A stretch of DNA of 35,770 nt from Trichomonas tenax (taxonomy: Eukaryota > Parabasalia > Trichomonadida > Trichomonadidae), in contig JALKBU010000517.1 of NCBI GenBank assembly GCA_023091735.1, forward strand, positions 1-35,770. The letters are read 5' to 3'. Under the pieces are notes generated by a model, which searched no databases, was not told the origin of the DNA, and was given only the letters and a program-made list of their open reading frames with translations. Positions 10,291-18,058 of the stretch are shown piece by piece. Within the stretch, counting starts at the first letter, position 1; the number at the start of each line of letters is the position of its first letter. The translations under genes were made by a program, and so were the position numbers.

Positions 10291-10620
10291 TCATATATCA
10301 CAAGTTAAAATGAGCGAACAAATCGTCTGTGGTGGTAACTTAACACAATTATCACCATTGACTTTGTCTTGCAGCTTTGAGAATTCCTTTAAAAGGTTGT
10401 CAAATTCAACACTATCATCCTGTATATGGATATCAATTGATTGATTTGATAGATTAGATGCAGGAGGTTAAGATTCGAATTGACTTCTCTTGATTTCTTT
10501 TGACATAATAATTCCCATCTGTTTTTAATATTGATATCAGTTCTCCCAGAGTGGTACATGAAGTGTGCCTTTTAGGTTTACCTAAAATTCTTCAGTCTAG
10601 GGTTTGTTTCTCCGTTCCTC
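10291..10620 (-). pseudogene. Decayed Myb-domain gene (end of R3 repeat and C-terminus)
   Basis: Reading the minus strand from about 10620, one frame gives RNKP, a TAG where the first Myb tryptophan should be, and TEEF. A second frame gives AHFMYHSGRTDINIKNRW, the third helix of a Myb R3 repeat with its tryptophan. A third frame then gives a plausible C-terminal region (SVEFDNLLKEFSKLQDKVN onward) to TGA at 10291-10293. At least one nonsense change and two frameshifts break it. It resembles the Myb family of the intact gene at 13755-14330 but is not a close copy. The first repeat was not found. Confidence 0.6.
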
Positions 10621-12062
10621 TCCCTCTATAAAAACAATTTACAACAGGATTTTTAGCTAAAAATAATATTATTTATATGATATAAGCAAATTATAAACAC
10701 ATTCTCACTTATGATTCAATAACTTTTTGCATTTACCCCTTAGCCCCATAAAGGTGACAATTTGCGTCAAAGTGGTACAGACTGGGGTAAAAAAGAGAAT
10801 AAAATAATGATGAATATAGTAAATGATGAAGAATTTGTGATAGAGAGTATTTAAAAATTGAATGAAAACTAAAATCGTGAAATGAAAAATTAGTGGTTTT
10901 TGAATATTGAAAATATATGGTCGTCAGCACGTTAATGAAAATGTACAGAGTTGTATAATGAATAAAATTTATGAAAAATTAATGAATAAATTTAAATTTT
11001 ACATCAGATGCGTTTAATTATGACGTGTAAAGTTTATTTTTTGACACATATCATGTTTAAAGTTAGGAAAATATTTTTATTAGATATTTATGCTCTACAT
11101 ACATACTATAGTATAGAAAACCAATAAAAAGTGTATATTATGCGAGATAAAAATAATAAAATTAAAATGTGTTTATTTTCTCTGGATACTCTATGTGCAT
11201 GTTCGGTGTGACATGTAGATATTGTTCATATTTTTGAATTTGCAATAAACCATTTAGAAGTTGCTGAAATCGAGAAAGAATGAAAGAAGTGAGAAAAAGT
11301 GACTTTTTTAAGTTCGAAAATATATTGTTGTATATTATATCTATATTCCAAATAATACATATTGTATTTCTGAGCCTTTTCAAATTTTGAAAGGCAAACG
11401 CTGCAAGATATACATACTTATTATATCATTATAAATATGTTTATATTTTTGTGTAAACTATACAATAATCTGACTCATAGAATATATTGATATATCATTT
11501 TCGAAACACGTTATTTATATTACATATTGGATATGTACTATATTGTTATTTTACGCCATTCAATATTTGTGAATATTTTTTCCGAGCATTCAAATGTTTG
11601 AAATTAAATATTGTGTAATTCCGATGTATAACAACCATCCAATATTATTGTTCAAATGATAAAATCATTTTATTTTTACTAAAAAGCATGATAAAAATAT
11701 AATATACATAATAATCGATGTTATATTTACATTTGTTTTTGATTTTAATTTGACTCTCAAATTTTTTCTTCTCAAATATTTATATTCTCTGAATTTCTTT
11801 TTAAAATAAATATGCATTATATACAAGTCATTATTTATTTTATATTGTTGACAATGTAAACAAGATTGAAAAGTTATATTTACATTTGTATTCATATAAT
11901 GGTGCTATATACACTAAAATTTTTCAATAAATATTCGTTTTTATTAACGTTTCAATATTGAATTATTTAATATGAGCACAAAACATTACATAATATAAGG
12001 CATAAGTCATTCCTACGCGTAGTATGTTGCTTTATAGACGTCAAAAACATCGAATATCTAAT
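10621..12062. other. Very AT-rich intergenic DNA
   Basis: About 1.4 kb of low-complexity AT-rich sequence. Open frames near 11162-11383 and 11665-11895 (minus) consist of residues encoded by AT-rich codons and show no family features. No gene or RNA recognised. Confidence 0.5.
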
Positions 12063-12195
12063 CAATTCTATCCATTTGATCCAATATCCTTAGAAATGAA
12101 GCATTTCTAGTTCTTCTCTTCCTACACATCAATCTATTGGAAGAAATGGATTAGAAATGCTTCATTTCTAAGAATATTTGATATTGAAATATAGT
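12063..12195. repeat. Hairpin: 27-bp inverted repeat with extended imperfect stem
   Basis: Bases 12083-12109 and the reverse complement of 12152-12178 match over 27 bp with one mismatch (core CTTAGAAATGAAGCATTTCTA, read in part). Weaker pairing continues inward toward CTTCC/GGAAG and outward to about 12063 and 12195. It may be a miniature foldback element or a transcribed stem-loop; no flanking duplication was identified. Confidence 0.7.
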
Positions 12196-12234
12196 TGCAC
12201 GCTATACTTCATTCAGTAGAGTAGCTCCTTGATA

Positions 12235-13106
12235 TATGCAGACTCGTTCTATGACACCACACGAGCTGAGTATATCATTTTAGAAACATTTGAGTACGGC
12301 TCCAAGCACCACGGCCCTGTTTGGTGGAGTTAACTCAATTTTCAATGGAGCACAACTTTGAGCCAAGTGGTGCTTCATATAACAAAGATTACTTGATTCA
12401 GCAAATATATCAAACATTAGCTAGTACATTAATACGTACTTCGTGTGTGAAAAAAATTCCATATAAATACCCGAAAAATGTCAATTTAAGAAGAGCATAG
12501 AAATTTGTAAAAAAATTATAACCTTTTTCTTATCGTTCCACCATTGGTGGCGCCAAAGGTGCTGTTGAACCAGGTGGTGCCTAAATTATAGCACCATTCT
12601 TGCATGTATAGATCATTCTCAGACTTTATTGATATATACTCAAAATCTATTGTTTGCTTTCGGGACAACCGCCACACATCTCTGTGGAGAAACTCCTCTG
12701 ACATTGAGCTCTTCTACTCAGGCACAATGAACATAATCAAGTTGCAGAACGCTACTGTTGGCAGTATCAAGACATCCTACTTCGATGCTGACTTCGTTTC
12801 AACATTCGTTCCAAAGGGTGATACATATGATTACAACTTCACAACACACTTCTCATGGGATGACAAGGAGAAGCCAGAGAAGCAGGTTAATGCTGATTCC
12901 GATCCATCATACTTCCCAGAAGTCTACGGCCAGTTCTCTGCACAGGTTCTTACTCCTCAAGCGACATCAGCTCTCCAGACGCTGAGAAGTCCTCTTTTGG
13001 CCTTCCAGGATGGGCAATTGCTTTAATCGTCACCGGCTGCGTTGCTCTCATCGCCATCATCGCCGTTTCTGTCTTCTGCGTCATCAAGAAGAAGAACTCA
13101 GCTTAA
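12235..13106 (+). pseudogene. Decayed type I membrane surface protein (C-terminal part)
   Basis: The best-preserved part is 12604-13106. A frame of about 140 codons with several N-glycosylation-type sites (NSS, NAT, NFT) is followed, after a frameshift near 12945-12955, by a serine-rich linker. The linker leads into GWAIALIVTGCVALIAII, a single transmembrane helix with a basic KKKNSA tail and TAA at 13104-13106. This is the layout of a type I surface protein with a very short cytosolic tail. Farther upstream in the first frame, 12235-12330 reads another protein-like piece (TRAEYIILETFEYGSKHHG), with stops between. Codons are GC-richer than the surroundings, as in expressed host genes, so decay looks recent. 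I cannot name the family. Confidence 0.55.
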
Positions 13107-13274
13107 AATTCATTGTAAAAATATTGAAATTTTCATTTTTTTTTATTTTTCTTTCCAAATAACAAAACAAACAGAAATATGCTTAATTACCTTCACATAT
13201 TATAGATTTTTCTCCTCATAACTTAATTCAAAAGGAACATTAATTCGAAATAATTTTTCCATCATGAAAATCAA

Positions 13275-13475
13275 TTCGCAAACAAACAATTATATTGATG
13301 GACGCATGAAAATGCTAATACCGAAGTTACACGATCATATTTCATTACAGATCAAAATGGATCTTGACTTAATGATGCTTACATACTTAGTTATTGTGGG
13401 ACAGAAACAGAAAAATGCGATTTCCAGAATAAGGTTGTTGTTCAAAACAAGCAATTCCTCGAGTTTTCTTCATAA
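13275..13475 (+). pseudogene. Unassigned coding fragment with two in-frame TGA
   Basis: The frame through 13314 reads ANTEVTRSYFITDQNGS, a TGA, and LNDAYILSYCGTETEKCDFQ followed by about 15 more residues ending LEFSS and TAA at 13473-13475. Another TGA lies upstream near 13293. The text is far more protein-like than the overlapping frame 13264-13743, which is probably accidental. It may be the end of another surface-type protein. Family not recognised. Confidence 0.35.
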
Positions 13476-13754
13476 CATGCTATTTTTGACAAATAATTTT
13501 TATACATGTCAGAAAATTTACATGACAAATATTTCCATTCTTGATACAAAAGTAAACCATTTGAGAAAAGTTACATTTTGTAAACTTTTCAAAATGTGTC
13601 ACTTTTGTCAAGAATTGATTTTTATGCAAAACAATTTAAATCATATGATATTCTCTTGCATTCGTCCATATCAGATGATTTCTAGTTTAAATATACACAC
13701 AGTTAAGAAAGATAGATTATTGATAGTTTATAAACCATTCTAAATCAAATTTCT

Positions 13755-14330
13755 TCAAAAGTCGTCGAAAATAATATCATCAAATGCATTGCATTCCACT
13801 ACATCCTTGAATGTTCTGAATTCGTTAAATGCATTATTCGCATCCTGGGACTCGACTTCATGAATACTTTGTTGATTTAACAATTGCCTATTTTCTTCGG
13901 CAAGATTTACGTTATTATCTGGTTCTGGAGATGATGCATTTGAAGATGAAGACAATGATTCTAGTCCTAATGCCTTATGTTGCCTTTGTAGCTTTTTGAA
14001 TCTATTCTTAATGCATAAATCAGTTCGATTGTCAAAGTATTTTGATATCTTCACCCATTTGGGTCCAATTTCGTTATATTTTTGTATCAATAAATCATCC
14101 TCATCCTTTGTGAAAGGATTTTTGTTGAGATCTGTAGCCAGGAACTTAGTGTATCTATCTTTGCATTGACGTGCATTCCTATTCTTCATGAAATGGGCAA
14201 CCAAAATCCAATTTTTAATTCCGAGCCTTTCAACAAGTTGTTTCAATTGTTCATCTTCAGCAGCTGAGAATTGAAACTTGGGATGAGGCTTTCCTGTGCT
14301 CGCTTCTGTTGTTTGTTTATTGCTTATCAT
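13755..14330 (-). CDS. R2R3 Myb-like transcription factor
   Basis: This is a 191-residue DNA-binding protein with two Myb repeats. The first, about residues 21-64, runs from FSAAEDEQLKQLVERLG to ARQCKDRY. The second, about 73-115, runs from FTKDEDDLL to CIKNRFKKL. Some tryptophans of the canonical triads are replaced by aromatic or aliphatic residues, as is usual in divergent protist Mybs. A serine-rich linker follows (117-130), then a glutamine/asparagine region and an acidic, phenylalanine-rich end (FDDIIFDDF) that could be an activation segment. Small R2R3 Mybs act in the nucleus on promoters; the targets of this one are unknown. The ATG at 14330 is chosen because TCATTTTTT lies 14 bases upstream; the frame also opens 30 codons earlier with an AT-rich, non-Myb sequence. 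Stop is TGA. Confidence 0.9.
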   Translation of the reverse strand: MISNKQTTEASTGKPHPKFQFSAAEDEQLKQLVERLGIKNWILVAHFMKNRNARQCKDRYTKFLATDLNKNPFTKDEDDLLIQKYNEIGPKWVKISKYFDNRTDLCIKNRFKKLQRQHKALGLESLSSSSNASSPEPDNNVNLAEENRQLLNQQSIHEVESQDANNAFNEFRTFKDVVECNAFDDIIFDDF

Positions 14331-14339
14331 TTCAGAACA

Positions 14340-14345
14340 AAAAAT
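14340..14345 (-). promoter_or_regulatory. Initiator-like TCATTT before the Myb gene
   Basis: TCATTT on the minus strand, with the A at 14345, lies 14 bases upstream of the chosen ATG. It fits the trichomonad initiator and supports the shorter protein. Confidence 0.5.
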
Positions 14346-15805
14346 GAAGTGAAAAAATTTTAGCAAACAAAAAAATGAACTATCCTCAAAATTTTCAGAT
14401 CCATTTTGAAATATTCCCATTGATTTTGAAGTTTGGACAACGTGTTTTCACATATGCCATCATTTCTTCGACCATATTCTCTGCACACATTGATATTGCA
14501 CATCAATCAAAAAGGATGCTAAATAGTTATCTATGAGATGTGCATTTGATTTGCATAAAAATCATATATGAATTGTAAACCTATATCACTCGCAAGAATC
14601 GCTCAGAAAATAAAGTGACCGAACGGTTATTTTGTCCAAAATGTGTGAGGTAATTTTTATAGAATTTGAACATCGCCAGTTTATTTTCCTTGATAACAAA
14701 TCCAAGCACCACAGATGCACAATCTCGGTGAAAATAGTTTTTATGCATGCTTATCATGCTATAGCTATGCTAGGAACTGATTTTCGAAATCAAATTACCA
14801 AAAGTTTAAAATTGATTATCATGTATTCCAATAGGATATAAAGTGGGGACGATTTCGTTTGGCAATAAGAGTTTTACTAATAAATGGTTTTCTGGTCGAA
14901 TCGATCAGCTTTTTATGAATTAGTATTTTATAATTTTTGATTCATACTTTTAGAGGTTATTGTAAAATATAACCTATTCAATTATTTTATTTTTTCTTTG
15001 GGCTTTGAAATATTCGTCATTGAAAAAAATTATCGCTTTTTCCCTTTAAAAAGAAAATTTTTTAAAACCATCATCACATTGCTACCTTTCTTTATCCATT
15101 TCAATATTATTTTAAATAATATAAGTTCATTTATAGCCTGATTTAAACAATTTTTAGATTTGAGCTTTTTTAATTTATAGATTTTATCAATTTTACATAT
15201 AACTCAACTTTCGCATGCATTCATGTCAATCCGTTGCATCATTAAAACATGAAATATTCATTTTTCTTAGTTTCAATCATCAAATCTCGACAATTATTAA
15301 AATTATTGTTCATTGAAATATACATAGATGCCAAAATAATACATGGGTTCATATTGTTCAATTTTATCAAAATTCAAGTGATAATTACCAGCCTTTATGA
15401 ATTCATTTATATAATACAAAAGATAGTATGCTTTTATTTTGCATCATCAATTATGGAGGGTTTAATATTAAAAATATATCCAAAAAATTCATATGATGAC
15501 GTAATTCCTTTATTGCTTACTAAATAGAGTTCATTAAAAGGTAATTGCTGATCCAATTTTGACATATCTATGTTTTCAAAAGGATCATTAATATATTTTT
15601 TTTGTTTTCACTGCCGCAATTCATATATTGTCAATAATAGTAATGAGGGGTAAGGCATACATATCATTCTTTTTGATAATTTTTTCAATATATCTTTTTA
15701 AAAATCATTGATGATGAGGAAACACACAATAAAATCGATTTTGTTAATGATGGCATATTGATAAGGAATAATTTTTAAATGAATTTTTAGGTAATAAAAA
15801 AATGG
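14346..15805. other. Intergenic, no gene recognised
   Basis: About 1.45 kb of AT-rich sequence. The palindrome-like GAACGGTTA near 14612 contains a Myb-type core (AACGG/TAACCG) about 290 bases upstream of the Myb start; its function is unproven. The frame 15249-15527 encodes AT-codon residues only and I do not consider it a gene. Confidence 0.45.
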
Positions 15806-15811
15806 AAAAAA
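15806..15811 (-). terminator. RNA polymerase III T-run terminator
   Basis: On the minus strand six T follow the tRNA 3' end within two bases, the standard polymerase III stop. Confidence 0.8.
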
Positions 15812-15812
15812 G

Positions 15813-15884
15813 CTCGGTCACCGGGAATCGAACCCGGATCAAAAGAACGACAATCTTACATGATAACCATTACACTATGACCGA
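15813..15884 (-). tRNA. tRNA-Asp (anticodon GTC)
   Basis: The 72-nt minus-strand cloverleaf has a perfect 7-bp acceptor stem (TCGGTCA/TGACCGA), a 5-bp T stem (CCGGG/CCCGG) with loop TTCGATT, and anticodon loop TTGTCGT giving GTC. Internal A box (TAGTGTAATGG) and B box (GGTTCGATTCC) match the polymerase III consensus. The D stem ends with a T-T pair and the outermost anticodon-stem pair is T-T, so both are a little weak. Discriminator base is G and CCA is not encoded. No intron. Confidence 0.94.
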
Positions 15885-16149
15885 TCTACATATAACATTT
15901 TTCTCGATTATTTTTAACTATTAATAGGCACTTTCCTTTGATTTAAATTTTGCATTTTATAATTTTTTTCACATGAAATCGCTTGTTGGTCAACAGTCTT
16001 TAAATAAATTTACATACATTAATGATATTTCGAATGAAATATCGTAATTCTGAATTAATTATTTAACAAAATCAAATAATACACATAAATCAATAGCTAT
16101 CATCACTTGATTCCGATGACCTTGAAGCCATATATGCTTTGTCTTTATT

Positions 16150-16722
16150 CTATTTCTTCTTGGCAGGCTTCTTTCCAACTTTAGGAGCGACTTTTTTCGA
16201 TTCTGCTGTCTCGTGATAGAATCGCCATGGTTTGCTTATCCAAGGCTCTCCTGCATAGTCTATTCCTATCCTCGGTGTCTCTATGAAGTCCCACTTCGTT
16301 CCATCATCTTCAAGCCACATAATATCTGATGTTGTGAGATCTATTCCATATAAATCTTTCGATAACTCTAACCTTGACCCAACGCGCCCTGGACCTGGTG
16401 CAGTCTCAATTCCGCGGATAAGGGTAGCTTGTGGCTCGTTTTCTTTGCCTGTGACTATATTTAACAACCAATGAATTCCATAACACAAATATACATAAAC
16501 ATGACCCCCTGACATAAAGAAAGCTTCTGTTCGCTCAGTACGGCCTTTTGATGCATGACACGCTAAATCATGTGGAGCTTTGTAAGCTTCTGTCTCATTA
16601 ATTCGAAATTTTTTAACTGTTCCATCATGATATCTGCGGCAGATAAGTTTTCCAACAAGTTTCTTCGATACTTCTAAAGCATCATCCGTATAAAAATCTC
16701 TCTGAAGACGATTTGAACTCAT
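16150..16722 (-). CDS. 3-methyladenine DNA glycosylase, MPG/AAG family
   Basis: This 190-residue protein is a monofunctional base-excision repair enzyme that removes alkylated and deaminated purines such as 3-methyladenine and hypoxanthine. It shows the family opening (DFYTDDALEVSKKLVGK), the catalytic ETEAY block (43-47, general-base E45, intercalating-type Y47), the histidine in DLACHAS (H56), the GHVYVYLCYGIHWLLNIV core (73-90), the RGIE segment and PRIGIDYAGE (150-159) with SKPWRFY. The last 14 residues are lysine-rich and may be a nuclear signal. The initiator-like TCACTTTT starts its A 9 bases before the ATG, which fixes the start. It ends with TAG followed closely by TAAA, showing that TAG is a true stop in this genome. 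Confidence 0.95.
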   Translation of the reverse strand: MSSNRLQRDFYTDDALEVSKKLVGKLICRRYHDGTVKKFRINETEAYKAPHDLACHASKGRTERTEAFFMSGGHVYVYLCYGIHWLLNIVTGKENEPQATLIRGIETAPGPGRVGSRLELSKDLYGIDLTTSDIMWLEDDGTKWDFIETPRIGIDYAGEPWISKPWRFYHETAESKKVAPKVGKKPAKKK

Positions 16723-16725
16723 TTA

Positions 16726-16735
16726 AAAAGTGACA
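16726..16735 (-). promoter_or_regulatory. TGTCACTTTT initiator element before the glycosylase gene
   Basis: On the minus strand TGTCACTTTT ends close before the ATG. Its TCAC matches the trichomonad initiator, with A+1 at 16731 and a predicted leader of 8 bases. The same decamer occurs in intergenic DNA elsewhere in the window, near 6491, 21311 and 35137. Confidence 0.6.
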
Positions 16736-16795
16736 TCGACATAAATACCTTTGAAGGCATCCGCAAATCAAAGTTGATTCATAAATGAATTAGGA

Positions 16796-17308
16796 TCATC
16801 TTTCATTAGATACTTTATTAGGAATAATCTTATGTTCAGTTGGTTCATCATGAAATTCAAGTTCATACCATTTTACCAAACTTAGTGTTCTATGATGATA
16901 CTTTTGAAAATCATTATCAAATTTATAGAATTCACTATTATAAGTTTCTAATACTGATTTTTGTTTATTTATGTTTGTATGTTCAACATGGTCTTTTTTA
17001 AATTCTTTTGAATATGATTGTAAATCAGAATCCATTACACGAACGTTTTTATTTTTATTTGTTCCACTATGAAATTCATTACTATATGTTTCTGATACAG
17101 ATTTTGGATCAAGTTTATTATAGAAGTCATTATAATAAGCTTCTGCTAATTTTGGTATACGATTATGATACTTTTGAAAATCATTAGGATCTTTTTTGAA
17201 CTCATTACTATAAGTTTCAGCTAATGATTTTTGTTTATTTATGTTTTTATGTTTGGCTTTTCCTTTTTTAAATTCTTTAGAATAAGTATTCAGAAAACTA
17301 TTCGACAT
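16796..17308 (-). CDS. Repeat protein with seven Y-x-x-(E/D)-F motifs
   Basis: This 170-residue, highly charged, hydrophilic protein has no signal peptide or membrane segment. Its seven copies of Y-x-x-(E/D)-F start at residues 9, 33, 58, 75, 99, 123 and 148. The spacing runs 24, 25, 17 and then 24, 24, 25, so residues 9-72 and 99-160 are two halves related by a 90-residue duplication; the DNA repeats too (near 16898-16980 and 17168-17250). Typical units read ETYSNEFKK, and a second shared motif is DFQKYH. Codon use is extremely AT-rich, like its neighbour. It starts 4 bp after the next gene's stop, so both could share a transcript. No family is recognised. A virion or scaffold role is only an inference from position. 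Confidence 0.75.
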   Translation of the reverse strand: MSNSFLNTYSKEFKKGKAKHKNINKQKSLAETYSNEFKKDPNDFQKYHNRIPKLAEAYYNDFYNKLDPKSVSETYSNEFHSGTNKNKNVRVMDSDLQSYSKEFKKDHVEHTNINKQKSVLETYNSEFYKFDNDFQKYHHRTLSLVKWYELEFHDEPTEHKIIPNKVSNER

Positions 17309-17312
17309 TGTT

Positions 17313-18041
17313 TTAATTTATATAAAACATTGGGATATAATCTTTTTCATATATTACTTCTAATACAATACTTATAGGTGATTTAATTTCTATAGTTTTA
17401 TCAAATTCGTCTACTAATGTAAATTCTAAGTTATTTAATTTATAAGGTTTTATCTTGATATAGTTTCCAAGTGTTTTACTAATAATTGGTACAAATGGTA
17501 AAATAAATTCTTTAATGTTATAAATTATAGATATATATTCTAATTTCTTTTCATTAGTTATACCAGATACATTAGTTATATTAGATTTAATAAATAAGTT
17601 ATTATCATAATTAATAATAGGACTTGATGGTATTGTTATAATATTATTTTTTTTTGATAATGGTAATGATGTATTATATAATCCTAATATTAATTTAGCT
17701 CTATGAGAACAATCTAATATATTTATATTATCTTCAGATAATACTAATGTCATATCTTCTTTATAATTTACTGTGATTTCATCTCTAAATACTACTTGAT
17801 GTAAGTATTCTGGAATTGATATCAAATCTAATGATGTCTTAGTTCTAAAATAATAAGTTATAATACCTTTTGATGTTTGCATTTTTATGTAATCATTCTC
17901 ATCACATAATATTATAATTGAATTGAAAGAAACGCTTTTAATACGTATCATAATATTCTCATTATTATATAATGATATTTCTGTGTTAATATTAATCTTA
18001 TTGTAATTTACTGGATCTGTTGATTTCAAATAGAAATACAT
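17313..18041 (-). CDS. Putative virion protein of the mobile element (penton/minor-capsid-like)
   Basis: This 242-residue protein is rich in beta-strand residues and has no signal peptide. A middle segment reads IINYDNNLFIKSNITNVSG. The end reads NNLEFTLVDEFDKTIEI followed by SPISIVLEV. This ending (LxFxLxDxxxxxIxL, then a short beta strand) is a pattern I associate with minor capsid or penton-like proteins of Polintons and related eukaryotic DNA viruses. The resemblance is by eye only and needs profile comparison. It is divergent from the fibre gene across 17 bp and head-to-tail with the repeat protein, as expected for co-regulated structural genes. It could equally be an unrelated beta-rich protein of the element. 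Confidence 0.7.
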   Translation of the reverse strand: MYFYLKSTDPVNYNKININTEISLYNNENIMIRIKSVSFNSIIILCDENDYIKMQTSKGIITYYFRTKTSLDLISIPEYLHQVVFRDEITVNYKEDMTLVLSEDNINILDCSHRAKLILGLYNTSLPLSKKNNIITIPSSPIINYDNNLFIKSNITNVSGITNEKKLEYISIIYNIKEFILPFVPIISKTLGNYIKIKPYKLNNLEFTLVDEFDKTIEIKSPISIVLEVIYEKDYIPMFYIN

Positions 18042-18058
18042 GTTTTATTAATTTTAAA
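18042..18058. promoter_or_regulatory. 17-bp spacer between divergent element genes
   Basis: Only GTTTTATTAATTTTAAA separates the two ATG codons (18039-18041 minus, 18059 plus). Any promoter must be extremely small or lie inside the coding regions. Confidence 0.5.

Noticed and set aside
13264..13743. 159-codon open frame on the plus strand
   Set aside because: Its composition follows local base content, and a different frame over 13275-13475 reads as more protein-like; no family features.
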